Shown: positions 13,804 through 26,718 of the stretch, piece after piece | Position numbering within the stretch: position 1 is the first letter of the stretch | Layout of the letters: every line of letters starts with the position of its first letter | Origin: Ridgeia piscesae | Taxonomy: Eukaryota > Annelida > Polychaeta > Sabellida > Siboglinidae | DNA: 64,000 bases | Assembly (NCBI GenBank): GCA_025642075.2 | Contig: JAODUO010000111.1 | Span: 435,001 to 499,000, forward strand | Direction of reading: 5' to 3' | The notes under the pieces: generated by a model | What the model saw: only the letters and a program-made list of their open reading frames with translations | Told to the model about the DNA's origin: nothing | The model's database searches: none | Made by a program: the position numbers and the translations under genes

Positions 13804-13821
13804 AATGTTTCACTTCATTTC
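13804..13821 (-). promoter_or_regulatory. Protocadherin 5' leader: minimal uORF and possible acceptor
   Basis: Reading the minus strand towards the start codon, TTTTATGTTGTAG ends at 13821 and looks like a splice acceptor, so a non-coding 5' exon may lie upstream. Immediately after it is a two-codon upstream ORF, ATG AAG TGA (13818-13810), ending six bases before the main ATG. Both points rest on motif reading only. Confidence 0.35.
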
Positions 13822-14187
13822 TACAACATAAAACAATATCGTATTTTTAATATGAACCTACCAAGATGAATGTATAATTCAGAGACAGTAAGTTTTTTGA
13901 CATAAAACAACTTTTTCTGTCATGGGTGCATTTGGACCATCAGGCCATCACCACCAGAAGATGTTGAAAATGAATCGGTGAAGAGGTTAAGTGCAATGGA
14001 AAGTAGATAAATCAATCACATAACTGAAAGATAGGATGTCAGAAAACAATGTGGTGCAGAACAGTGGAAGGAGAGAGGGAGGAGACAGGACAGGGAGGCC
14101 ACAGCTGGGACACCAACGACAGGTTGACAAGGGAGAGAGACTGGAGGAACTTTGTCACTTCCCTAAGCAACAGTAGCGTGACAGGCA
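13822..14187. other. Protocadherin 5' flank, no gene seen
   Basis: This is short non-coding sequence between the protocadherin start and the G-rich array. It may hold upstream intron or promoter. No TATA box or convincing initiator was identified. Confidence 0.4.
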
Positions 14188-14351
14188 GTGAGTGAGTGAG
14201 TGGGTGAGTGGGTGGGTGAGTGGGTGGGTGGTGGGTGAGTGGGTGGGTGAGTGGGTGGGTGAGTGAGTGGGTGGGTGAGTGGGTGGGTGAGTGGGTGGGT
14301 GGGTGAGTGAGTGAGTGGGTGGGTGAGTGGGTGGGTGGGTGAGTGAGCGAG
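14188..14351. repeat. GTGA/GTGG tetranucleotide array, G-quadruplex-prone
   Basis: About 160 bp of GTGA and GTGG units, giving many runs of three G on the plus strand with loops of 1-5 bases (such as GGGTGGGTGAGTGGGTGGG). It lies about 390 bp upstream of the protocadherin ATG, with the G-rich strand as that gene's template strand. The Thr/His/Pro open frames on the other strand are artefacts. Confidence 0.9.
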
Positions 14352-14990
14352 TAGAACAACAATAAGAGATTCCATAATTGTAGTATGCCAAAGTGCAAAA
14401 GACCAAGCAACTATTTCCAGGTAGACGGTGACCAGCAGATCCAACTTGCGTAAGTCTCTACTGATACTGCAGGTCATAAATATAACTGTTGTGGACAAAT
14501 GCCATAAACCTGGCAGCACTGTGTGCTCCATGTGTCATCTCTTCCGAGACGAGATGAGACGGGGTAAAACAAATTCAGTCGTAGCAACAATAAAACATGG
14601 ACAGATCTAGACCCATTCGACCATTACATGAGTAAACACATGACATGACAAACAAATGACATGACAAACACATGACATGACAAACACATGACAAACACAC
14701 ACAGGCTGGAAGTGGGTCCTTCAGTGTGATGCTCATTTGGTTGACATTTACGGTCTGAAATTGTCAAGTATTGTCAACTTACTTTCATTGGTAATGATTT
14801 CGACTCATATACATATAGGATGTATCCCAGAAAAGGTTATTTCTTGTATACAGTGCTTTATCCAGTCCTTAGTATTGCTCAAAATGCTCTACACTTTATT
14901 CTTTGACAGACCTGTTCCATGGAACACCATATCTGCATCTTTGGGAACTATTCAGCAATGTTTCTATTATTAGACAAAGAATATATGGTC
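14352..14990. other. Non-coding DNA with a short 16-bp tandem repeat
   Basis: No gene was seen. About four copies of a unit containing ACATGACATGACAAAC lie at about 14636-14700. The rest is unique-looking AT-rich DNA. Confidence 0.5.
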
Positions 14991-14991
14991 A

Positions 14992-15134
14992 GACACACAC
15001 ACACGCACACGCACACACGCATGCATGCACACACACACATGCATGCACACACACACACACACACTCACAATTGTACACACTTTCACATAGACTCACACAC
15101 GCATGCACACACACATACACCCTCACACACACAC

Positions 15135-15194
<60 letters not shown>

Positions 15195-15237
15195 CACACA
15201 ACACACACACACACACGTACACACTTACACACTTACA
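14992..15237. repeat. CA-rich microsatellite
   Basis: An interrupted CA array with CACG and CATG variants. The purest part is at about 15136-15191. Open frames through it are artefacts. Confidence 0.92.
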
Positions 15238-15239
15238 CA

Positions 15240-17150
15240 TAGACTCATACATATCTAGCACTCTGCATAGCTGTGTAGTCATATAACATTCTCACATCCA
15301 CAGCTGAGTCAAACAAACTGATTTGAGTTGAAAAACCCGGAGAAGATTCAGCCGTACTGACCCCAAAGTCAGCATATTAATATAGTGAATGAGGATAAGA
15401 GACAGCAGAACCAAGAGACACCACCAGTTACTTACAACAACCTCAAACCCTTGCTCAAATATACAACAACAACAGATTCAAACACAACCAATCACTGTCA
15501 GTCACCTATCCATCATCTACCCTGTCTGTATTGCAATAGGACGAAACCCTACCTGGAAATTGTGGCCGTCTAAAGATCCTTCTTGGTCTCAACAGAAGAC
15601 ATTCCAGAATTCTAAGACCTCGTCATGGCGCGTGAACTCTTGTAATGTTATCGAGTTGATCTGAAAAATAAATCATACAGATATATACAGTTGTGGCATT
15701 AAGTACGTCAATGACTATGTTATCAGTAGATTTTGTTTACACAAACATTCATGGATACATATTTTAAACAATGCTCTTGTGCAATAAATGCTACTTACAG
15801 GCAAGTGCAAAGATGCATTGTCAGTTAAACACTGGCATGTAACAGCCTGTGGAACGTAACAGAGTTCTGTTCCAAGTCAGGAACCAGGTTAGCTGTCATA
15901 CTCACTTGATTAACAAGTAGCAACAAACCCTAAAACCACCACGTAGTGACATGGTGGTGCATGCGTCAACACTTGGCAATATGACCACCTTTGAGCCACT
16001 GTGACAAACATTAATTAAAAAGTCATATTATTCAACTTTGACATACAACTTAATTAGAATAAATTACGCATCTGCATACAGAACATAGTGACAATTAACT
16101 ATATAACTTGTGATTACTCCACGCAAACACACACAAATCAGCTGACCACACCGCCAATATATCCAATTCACGATTGTTTTTATCAGCAATCACCAACAAA
16201 ACCATGTCAAACTTCACCCACGACACCCACTGACTCATGAGTGACATATTAGAGCAAACACTACCTTCATCCACTGCAATAATCCCAGCATTGATGCCTA
16301 CTCGAAATCCAAGTGTTCACAAAGCCTCCACCAGTAGCCACAGAGCTCCTGCAGTACCCAGGGAGGTGTCTTCAAAGGTGGAGTACTCTAACAGGCCTAG
16401 ACCACCATTGGCCCTGCCACCACTGACAGTGTCTCCAGCCACAAGCCACGCCCACCAGCGTCACTTAAGCATGACAATTACCTGTGTGAATAGCGCCCAG
16501 TGAGCAGGTGCTCCAATCTCCTGCTGAGCTGTGGAACACAACCCGCTTTCAAGCCAGACCGACTTCAGGTGGCTACCATTGGCCAGTGTCCAGCTCTGCT
16601 TATTAGCATACAAATCAATTTAGAGTGACCACAACAAGAGCCACAGGCCTTTATGAAGGGGGTTTCTAATCCCACCCTCATTAGGGGGATTGCTGGTGAG
16701 CTGGGGGGCTTACTTTGTAAGTACTCTGGGGTGTGCGGGCAGCTAGCTGCCACCCTCACTCCAGACTTTCTGGCAGGATTGCACTGGCTGGGTTCCTTGG
16801 GGATTACACAAGGTTCTGCTGTGGAATTCTGGATCTACAGGGATGCTGTAATGCTGGAATACATATGTATTCAGCCTAGGTGTGCAGATTGCAATTAGAA
16901 AGTGGAAAACAATGCTGACATCTGCTGGCAGCTGAACTTACTGGGCTTTGACATGGCTGTGTGTTCCTAGAATGACAGGAAGATAGCTTGAGGAAAATGA
17001 ACGAAAGTTTGCTGTGAAAACTGGCATAACTGTGGATATATACGAAAATAAACACTTCATACTATATCAGACTAACTGGTGAGACTTGCTCACTCAAAAC
17101 ATTCCTTCGTCTCTTCCTCTGTCCCTTTTCTAAATGAGTGATCTGCCTTT
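15240..17150. other. Non-coding DNA, no gene seen
   Basis: The short open frames (for example 16237-16503, plus) have no recognisable domain. The block at about 16560-16900 is more G+C-rich than its surroundings and contains an ATTAGGGGG-type patch. It could be a conserved non-coding element, but nothing in the sequence alone proves this. Confidence 0.4.
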
Positions 17151-17151
17151 C

Positions 17152-17258
17152 ACTCCCCCCCTCTCTCTCTCTCCCTCCCTCCCTCCCCCCTCTCTCTCTC
17201 TCCCTCCCTCCCTCTCTCTCCCTCTCCCTCTCCCTCTCCCCCCCTCTCTCTCTCCCCA
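17152..17258. repeat. Polypyrimidine CT/CCCT tract
   Basis: About 107 bp of uninterrupted pyrimidines on the plus strand (CTCT, CCCT and runs of C). The Glu/Arg/Gly open frames on the minus strand come from this tract. Confidence 0.9.
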
Positions 17259-17399
17259 TTACATGCCTGGCCACTGAAGACATCAGTGTGTGTAAAGACT
17301 TTGTATAATTCACTTGGTATTATAATGCCAATCATCCTTATTATTGCTCGCACTGGATTCCCTTTTAGACGTGTGATGATGAACTGGTTTTTGTGTGTG

Positions 17400-17581
17400 A
17401 TATGTAAATTATATTTCCTAACAGTTGTTTTACCTATGTATTTATTTTTAATCCTAATTTTGTTTACTGTACATGTACTGTCTTGCACAACATATTTTAT
17501 TTATTATTTATTTTATCCCTCAAACACCACAAGAGAATGTTGCCGTGAGGGACAAATAAAGGTACTTTGATTTGATTTGAA
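17400..17581 (+). mobile_element. Possible 3' tail of a LINE (non-LTR retrotransposon)
   Basis: The segment ends GGGACAAATAAAGG, then ACTTTGATTTGATTTGA. A GGGA(T/C)AAATAAAG core followed by a short tandem (TTTGA)n tail is the usual 3' terminus of several animal LINE families. Upstream is AT-rich and without an intact reverse-transcriptase frame, so at most a 5'-truncated tail is present. The true left end and the family are unknown. Confidence 0.4.
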
Positions 17582-17589
17582 CTAATGTG

Positions 17590-20400
17590 ATTTGGTGGGG
17601 CTGATCAAAGAACTCAACAAAATGTCAGTGGTGATGGTAGAAACTATAAATCAAGAAATATCTTTAAATAGATCCCCAAAATGGTAATATACAAACTAAT
17701 GCAGTGCAAATTAATGTTGACTTTTCTTCAAATTAAAAACAGAAAATAAACAATTTATTTACCAACATTCGTCCTGAGTGATTCATTGACCATGTTTTAC
17801 CATCACCCTAGACCACCTGACATAGCCATAAAACTAAACTTTGCCTTAGTCATTCCTACCAGCAACAAATTAAACTTGTGTTTTTACAAATGGTGGTCTG
17901 CTGGGATTATGGGTAATTGCTCATATCCTGCTAATCAGGGTAAAGAGGGTAATGACAAATTGCGGTGAACCCAAATTGCAGGGCATAAGCAAATGTAGTC
18001 ACTGTACAGTACACTGTGATACAATCTGAAATAGTTTGACCGCTGCTATGATGGCCAGTAAAGAACTGCGTGGAGATGTTAAATTATAATTACCATTAAT
18101 GCTAGTGAATTGTTAGCAGCTGAGAAATCTGGATCATTCTGTCTCAACTTGAATGCATGTTTATTTTACCTAGGAAAAGCTATTTATAGCTTTTCTAGCA
18201 TTTCTGGTGCTAAGTGAAGTTAAAACAAAGTTTTTCATATTATCAGTGACAAAGAACATATATTTAAATATGTCATGCATTATAATTATTTATCACATAT
18301 TTACTGTGTTTTATAATACCAAGTTAGAATTTGTAAATATTGACACATTTGTTGTGTTTTGTTTTGGAAAGTTTGAAATAAAATTATAACAATGAGTGAG
18401 CAATGGTTTTGGATGCGAAACCTATGCATTTTGTCTTAATGATCTATGATGCTTGAAATTCCTATGACCTATTACTGTGTTTGTTGTTGATGTTATTATT
18501 ATTATTAGTTTTTATAATAGTAATAGTAGAAGTAATTATATTTTATTAACAACAATAAATAAATTATGTCATAGACCAGCAGCACAAGAAAGAAATTACA
18601 CTTGTGTAAAATTATCTTATGTCCATAGCGGACTTCTAAATTTATTATTATCATCATCAAATAAATATATGGATAATCCTGTCTCCTATCCTATTCTAAC
18701 TAGTATATTAAAATAGGTAAACATATACACTGTGTATAACAAGTCAAACATTATTTATTTCTCTGCCGTGATACATGTCAATACCTAAAGTTATTAATAT
18801 AGTTATATAACACCGTGACAAACTGTGTCAAACTAATTATCCCCAGTACACCTGTAATAGTCCACTATAAGTGAGTTACCGTCTAACAACAAAACAGCTG
18901 AATTAAACACGGCACTGCAAGAAATAAACAGAGCACTGTCAACACGGTGCCAGTGACAAAGCACCTCTATGTGTAGCGTACAAAGCACTGTTCCAACAAA
19001 GCACCAGGTTAATAAGGCATATCAAATTCTCGGCGCGTCTAGAACTCAAACAATTGCATGCGTCTGTGGACGGACTCGTAAATTAACTACATCAAAACGT
19101 TTTTATTCTGAATACACATATGGATACAATAGAGACCGCCCAGGGTCAATATGTCAGTATTGGCGCTGGGGGTGCTACTGTATCTGGGCTCTGTTGTGAC
19201 GGTGTACTCCAGGTGATATACTGCCCTGGCGTCTGCCTCACCTCAATGCAATCAAATAATTAATTACACATTTGAAGCATATGAATATTAAGTCACCACT
19301 AGAGCAGTTGTCACTACATTTCTACAAAGGTGATTTATTGACTCTGGCAACTATTGATGCCGACGGTACTGGTGGTGTACATTAATAATGATAACATGAC
19401 CAAGCATTTGGCAAAATGCATACATAGACCTTCTGGTTATGGTCGTTACTGTACCTGATAGAAATAAAATGCGAAGTGTTAGTATTGAAACTTTTACAAT
19501 GCAATTAAACAAACACAACAGGGTAAAAATTAGTTTTTGTTTTTTACCAACTTCTTGAAAGTGTTCAATGTTTTTGTTTCATGAATGTGAGCTGGCAGCA
19601 CGCTGTGCCACCAGTGGCAGTGTTAGCCAGCGTATGAAGTGTTTATCTTATTTTTGTAGATAACAAAAATATATATTAGTCTGCTAAAATGTAAAAATCA
19701 ACTCCGCAAACCATGTAAGTTGAACTATAAAATTATAGCAACTGACTTCACCAGTCACTACTGCATCAGCCGTGGGAACGCCGCATAAACCATCCCAATT
19801 TGAAGAGGGACACAAGACTGGTGGGAATCCAAATATAATGACCCATTCACGTCATAAACATTGTATGTAACATGAGCAGCTTGTGGCTGAAATCAACCAA
19901 AATATTACATGACAACATTGGCTGAGGTTAATCGTGGAGTTTTTAAACACGGATGAGCCAGAGGTAGAGAGGGCCTGGTACTGACGTAATCAGCAGCCAA
20001 CGTTGCAGAAGTGCTCTCTTGCTGGTGTGAGTTATTGGCCACTGCCAGTGGCAGGGGACTGCAAGGGCTGTCTGGCTGGTCACACTCTGGCTCAGGCAGT
20101 AAGTGTCAGTGCAGGGAAACCAGACACTGTCTTGTTGGACCACTGGACTGTCTCAGCTGACAGGGACGGCCACAGGGCCTGACTTCACCTACCCTCCAGT
20201 CCTCACTTCTTGCCTCTTCTGTCCATTATTACTGATGCTGTGTTAGCTGAATGTAGTTATTTCAGGTAAATCAATTAAGTCAATATGTTAGAAATATACA
20301 TGGTCATAATAAATATTAAAATAAGGTAGGAAAGTTAATAAATAAGTTATAAAATTATACTAAATACATTTCTTAATGCATGTTAATTTCTTCATTATTT
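17590..20400. other. Non-coding DNA, no gene seen
   Basis: AT-rich DNA. A small imperfect hairpin lies at about 18172-18201 (arms GAAAAGCTA and TAGCTTTTC). No coding or RNA gene was recognised. Confidence 0.45.
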
Positions 20401-20429
20401 TCTATCTTACCATGTGATTTCTCGTGTGT

Positions 20430-20445
20430 GTTTTGAAATAAATTG

Positions 20446-20516
<71 letters not shown>
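20430..20516 (+). repeat. TTGA tetranucleotide array, possible LINE tail
   Basis: About 17 perfect TTGA units follow TTTTGAAATAAATTG. The AAATAAA-type sequence leading into a tetranucleotide array is again reminiscent of a LINE 3' end. The array itself is certain; its origin is inferred. Confidence 0.85.
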
Positions 20517-22551
20517 ATACAAAATGTATTGTAATTTTGCCAACACGTTATGAAAACTTTAAAATAGGCTAACACCTACACGAACTGGTGTCAACAGTAA
20601 AGTTATATAAATTATTAATATGACTATTATTTTATATTATAAATCAAAGCATAAATCTTTCTGGAGATGTAAAAAACATCATGCCTTCTCTGCTCTATTT
20701 ATTGTGAATCTGAGATGTTACCAATGTGTTGTCATGACACCCATTTCCAGGTAAGTAAGACAGTAAGCAGCAGTACAAACTTGCATGAGTCAATATTGGT
20801 AACAAGGGTCGTAAATGTATACAGTGTCATTTATACAGCATGGACAAATGCCATGAAGGTTAGCACTGTGTGGTCCGTGTAACCCCCCCCCTTCAGAGAC
20901 GAGACTGGATATGACAGATACAGTCATATGGACCGTAAAATAGCATAACATTTGGACATGTCGTAGCACTGAAGTCACACTAGTGCCATCTACCAGCAGT
21001 CAAAGGAAACAAACATGTGACAGTGAAAACAGCTGAATTTTGAGTTTTGTTCCATTATTAGGTGCTCGCTAGTTCCTGTTATAAATTTGACTAAATTATA
21101 TCCCTTTCATGGTTCATGAATATAAGAGCATCAGCCAGATCACCATTACAGGATTTATAAAAAAATATATATATATAAACACACTGGTGCCATCTGGAGT
21201 GTAGTCAACCAATCTCCAGTCATCATATATCTCCGACAGGTGCAAATGCAAATATGTAACTCCATAGGCAAATAACTCGAAAATTATACAAGTTCAACCT
21301 GTCTGTGATGGTCTCTACCGAGACTGAGCAATATGACCATTATAGGCAGGTGACTGGTATGCACAGATTTCACATTTAACAACCGCATACTAACTTATAG
21401 GAAGCCACTCAATAATAGGTCATTCAGAACTTTCAAAAGTGACCATTAGATATATGTGACCATTATGGACAGGTGGCCTGGCCTGTAAGGCAGGTTTCGC
21501 TGGAAATCACCATTTAGTAGGTAATGACCACAGAAAGTTGCACCTAAATTTTTGCGGCAGGGAGGTGATTCACTTACAGGATCCAGAATTAGCATCTGGT
21601 GATTTCAGCACTAACTAAAGGGACTGTGGATGTGTGAAGATCCCGATCTCTATCCCTCATGGGAAGTGACATCCCAGCCTCACCTGGAAAAACTCCCATC
21701 CTCTCACCCCACCCCACCCCCGCCCACTTATCCCAGCCGACAAACCCTGCTTATTAATTCTAATTAAAGGGACAAGCGGAAGAGAATTAGCAGGCCCACC
21801 TGTCCCTGCTCAACTCCCCACATCTGTCCACTCCAACGTCCACCCCTTGGTCAGCAATGGTCAGTTGGCTCGGTTACAAGGGCCACATTGTGGCAGGGAC
21901 ATCTCAAGGTGTTGTACTCACAAAGAACAACTCGAGGTGACATATTACCTCATGTTACCTGGCCAGGTGTGTAACTTTGTTTAGCCAATTACAGGTGTGT
22001 AGCAAGTCAAAATGGTGACGCGGGACCATGTAATCTGTACATGTTTTGAAATTATAAACATTATTTCATAGGCCAAAACATTGTGAAACAGTTTCCAAAC
22101 TTTTTCAAGCAATTACAATTAAAATAGAATAGTTTATTATTACAAACAACAAGACATTTGTGGTAATTCGTTTTATGTTCTATAAATGAGCTATTTAAGA
22201 TACAATTATACTTGGTGAAGTCATTTTAATATTAGTTTAACTCAAATCCGCAGTTTGATTTTTGCTAAAAGACTGTAGCAATAAAACAACAATACAAAAT
22301 ATTATTATTTTATCATATTATTAATACACACATAATTTATGGAATGGAAATAACAACATAGACGAATGCATTAAACCAGCATCTAATTAAAGGCAATATT
22401 TATTTTTTGCCAATTCACCAATTATGCAGCAAGTTAACATTTTTCCCCATTATACATCTCATTAAATAAACTTTTAAATTGTTTCTATTTGTATGTGTCA
22501 CAAAATCTAAATCCCACATCAGTGCCCAACGCTGAACACACTCCAGATAAC
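20517..22551. other. Non-coding DNA, no gene seen
   Basis: Mostly AT-rich. At about 21640-21860 there is a G+C-richer block with a homeodomain-like core (TAATTCTAATTA at 21755-21766). No exon was supported. Confidence 0.4.
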
Positions 22552-22818
22552 ATAAACACACCTGCCTAAAACACAAACACATCTTACTCAAACACAAACA
22601 CACCTGACTAAAACACAAATACATCTTACTAAAACACAAACACACGTGACTAAGTAAAACACAAACACCTGGCAAAATCACAAACACACCTTACTTAAAA
22701 CACAAACACACCTTATTTAAAACACAAACACACCTTACTTAAACACAAACACACCTTACTAAAACACAAACACACCTTACTTAAAACACAAACACATCTT
22801 ACTAAAACACACCACAAA
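22552..22818. repeat. About 22-bp minisatellite (AAACACAAACACACCTTACT)
   Basis: About a dozen degenerate copies of a unit containing AAACACAAACACACCTTACT, of variable length (about 17-24 bp). The 90-residue minus-strand frame here is an artefact of the repeat. Confidence 0.85.
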
Positions 22819-23400
22819 CACACAAATTGAGTGGAGGAAACCAGCGATCAATCTAATCACCATCGACGTGAAACTGAAAATGTTGACTTGAGACAGAACT
22901 GAGAAGGAACCAGAGTTAATCGACAATCAACCACGTAACATCCCAATGAACCTGCTCCAGTAACAAGGTAATTGTGATGTAATCATGACGTCATTTACCT
23001 GCTGTTGGACTCAGTGCAAGTGCCAGGAAGCCGGGAAATCAAAGGTAGTGCCTGGAAGGGGCAGGTGTAATAATCGTGTAGACTGCGTAATAGCCACAGA
23101 TTGACGTGTTTATCCCGAGCGATTATCGTGACTTTAGAAACAGAATAAGAGGCTTATAACGCCATCAAACCAGAAATCAGACACGAAATGTGAGGCTTAC
23201 CATGGATTTATCTCTGGTGGGATGGGCTCATCATAACTGCAAACTCCCAATTTGATGGCGTGAGAGATATTCTAGACAGAATGTCTTCAATAGTTTATTT
23301 AAAGAGCATCAATTATTATTGATGTGTGAATTACCAAACAAATTGTAACATCCAAAATATTTACCATTAACAATGATCCAAAAGTATCAGATTCTAGCTA
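22819..23400. other. Non-coding spacer between minisatellites
   Basis: No gene was seen. A perfect cAMP-response-element palindrome, ATGACGTCAT, lies at 22985-22994 in isolation. Confidence 0.45.
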
Positions 23401-25350
23401 CACAAAACTATAATGACAACAACACAAAACTATAATGACAACAACACAAAACTATATGATAACAACACAAACTATAATGATAACAACAACAAAATTATAA
23501 TGACAACAACACAATAATATAATGATAACAACACTAAACTATAATGATTACAACACAAAACTATAATGATAACAACAAAAAACTATAAAGATAACAACAC
23601 AAAACTATAATGACAACAACAAAAAACTATAATGACAACAACACAAAACTATAATGATAACAACACAAAACTATAATGATAACAACACAAAACTATAATG
23701 ACAAAAAAAAAAACTATAATGATAACAACACAAAACTATAAAGATAACAACACAAAACTATAAAGATAACACAAAACTATAATGACAACAAAAAACTATA
23801 ATGACAACAACACAAAACTATAAGGATAACAACACAAAACTATAAGGATAACAACACAAAATGATAATGATAACAACACAAAAGTATAAAGATAACACAA
23901 AACTATAAAGATAACAACACAAAACTATAAAGATAACAACACAAAACTATAAAGATAACAACACAAAACTATAAAGATAACAACACAAAACTATAAGGAT
24001 AACAACACAAAATGATAATGATAACAACACAAAACTATAAAGATAACACAAAACTATAAAGATAACAACACAAAACTATAAAGATAACAACACAAAACTA
24101 TAAAGATAACAACACAAAAGTATAAAGATAACAACACAAAACTATAAGGATAACAACACAAAATGATAATGATAACAACACAAAAGTATAAAGATAACAC
24201 AAAACTATAAAGATAACAACACAAAACTATAATGATAACAACACAAAACTATAAAGATAACAACACAAAACTATAAGGATAACAACACAAAATGATAATG
24301 ATAACAACACAAAACTATAAAGATAACACAAAACTATAAAGATAACAACACAAAACTATAAAGATAACAACACAAAACTATAAAGATAAAAAAATTAATA
24401 ACAACAAAACTATAAGGATAACAAAAAAAATGATAATGATAACAACACAAAACTATAAAGATAACACAAAACTATAAAGAAAACAACACAAAACTATAAA
24501 GATAACAACACAAAACTATAAGGATAACAACACAAAACTATAAGGATAACAACACAAAACTATAAGGATAACAACAGAAAACTATAAGGATAACAACACA
24601 AAACTTTAAAGATAACAACACAAAACTATAAGGATAACAACACAAAACTATAAGGATAACAACACAAAACTATAAAGATAACAACACAAAACTATAAAGA
24701 TAACAACACAAAACTATACAGATAACAACACAAAACTATAAGGATAACAACACAAAACTATAAGGATAACAACACAAAACTATAAGGATAACAACACAAA
24801 ACTATAAAGATAACAACACAAAACTATAAGGATAACAACACAAAACTATAAGGATAACAACACAAAACTATAAGGATAACAACACAAAACTATAAGGATA
24901 ACAACACAAAACTATAAGGATAACAACACAAAACTATAAGGATAACAACACAAAACTATAAGGATAACAACACAAAACTATAAGGATAACAACACAAAAC
25001 TATAAGGATAACAACACAAAACTATAAGGATAACAACACAAAACTATAAGGATAACAACACAAAACTATAAAGATAACAACACAAAACTATAAGGATAAC
25101 AACACAAAACTATAAGGATAACAACACAAAACTATAAGGATAACAACACAAAACTATAAGGATAACAACACAAAACTATAAGGATAACAACACAAAACTA
25201 TAAGGATAACAACACAAAACTATAAGGATAACAACACAAAACTATAAGGATAACAACACAAAACTATAAGGATAACAACACAAAACTATAAGGATAACAA
25301 CACAAAACTATAAAGATAACAACACAAAACTATAAGGATAACAACACAAA
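23401..25350. repeat. 22-bp minisatellite, about 1.95 kb
   Basis: Nearly 90 copies of a 22-bp unit, ACAACACAAAACTATAAGGA plus TA. The right half (about 24500-25350) is almost homogeneous. The left half has A/T variants of the GGAT position (TGAC, AGAT, GGAT). A diagnostic variant containing AATGATAATG recurs near 23860, 24011, 24162, 24291 and 24430, showing higher-order blocks of about 130-150 bp. It is A-rich on the plus strand with no coding potential. Confidence 0.95.
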
Positions 25351-25789
25351 GCAAACAGACAACGTGTGTCTCGTGTGTCTAAACGCACAATGCATCAATT
25401 ACAAATTTAAAATGTTTGTTTATTGCAAGGTTTAACAAGTTTTAACAAACTTAATTGAAGACAATTAAATTTAGATGGCAAGTGGATAAGGAAGCCTGTG
25501 GCTTTTCAAGAGTCCAACTTTCTGTCTATGAGTAAGATTAATGACACAGCTCACAACACAACAATACATAATACAAAATGTCAACAGTATTATCCTCTAT
25601 TTCTATAGCACTCCACACATGACCTTGACCTGACAGTCTGCAACTGTTTACGTTGTATTTGTAGGCTGTCCGCAGTTACATGTTGCAACTGAACACATGT
25701 TTTTGATGATGTGTCACAGGAACAACATTCAATTTAATGGTCCACGTGACTTGCTTGTTTGAGGGAACAAAATAGGTACCTCAACAGTT
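25351..25789. other. Non-coding spacer
   Basis: Unique-looking AT-rich DNA between two minisatellites. No gene was seen. Confidence 0.5.
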
Positions 25790-26718
25790 CACCCACCCAG
25801 TCACCCCTCACCCCACCCTCACCTTCATCCCCACCCCACCACACCCCTCATACTCAACCAACCCCTCACCCTCACCCTCACATGTCACCATCACTCCCAC
25901 CCTTCATTGTCACCCCTCATTCCCACCCCTCACCATCACTCCCACCCCTCACCGTCAATCCCATCCCTCACCGTCACCCCAACCCCTCACCATCACCCCC
26001 ACCCCTACTCCCACCCCTCACCATCATTCCCACTCCTCACCATCACTCCCACCCCTCACCATCACTCCCACCCCTCACCATCACTCCCACCCCTCACCGT
26101 CACTCCCATCCCTCACCGTCACTCCCACCCCTCACAGTCACTCCCACCCTCACCATCACTCCCACCCCTCACCATCACTCCCACCCCTCACAGTCACTCC
26201 CACCCCTCACCGTCAATCCCATCCCTCACCGTCACCCCTCACCATCACCCCCACCCCTACTCCCACCCCTCACCATCATTCCCATTCCTCACCATCACTC
26301 CCACCCCTCACCATCACTCCCACCCCTCACCGTCACTCCCATCCCTCACCGTCACTCCCACCCCTCACAGTCACTCCCACCCGTCAGTCACTTCCACCCC
26401 TCACAGTCACTCCCACCCCTCAGTCACTTCCACCCCTCACAGTCACTCCCACCCCTCACAATCACTCCCACCCCTCACCGTCACTCCCACCCTCACAATC
26501 ACTCCCACCCCTCACCGTCACCCCCACCCCTCACCATCACCCCCACCCCTCACAGTCACTCCCACCCTCACCGTCACCCCCACCCCTCACCATCACTCCC
26601 ACCCCTCACCATCACCCTCACTGCCCTTCACCTTCACCGACCCTACCCCACCCACGACCCCATCCACCCCACCTCCACCCCATCCCCAACCTTACCCCAC
26701 CCTCACCCCCACCCCACA
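25790..26718. repeat. 19-bp C-rich minisatellite
   Basis: Tandem units of the form TCACTCCCACCCCTCACCA, about 45 copies with many indels. Because 19 is not a multiple of three, all plus-strand frames cycle through the same Pro/Ser/His/Leu/Thr peptide. This explains the 345- and 272-residue open frames. There is no signal peptide or domain, so I treat it as a repeat and not a proline-rich protein. Confidence 0.93.

Noticed and set aside
22552..25350. CRISPR-like direct repeats
   Set aside because: There are no unique spacers between units, and the genome is clearly that of an animal; these are minisatellites.
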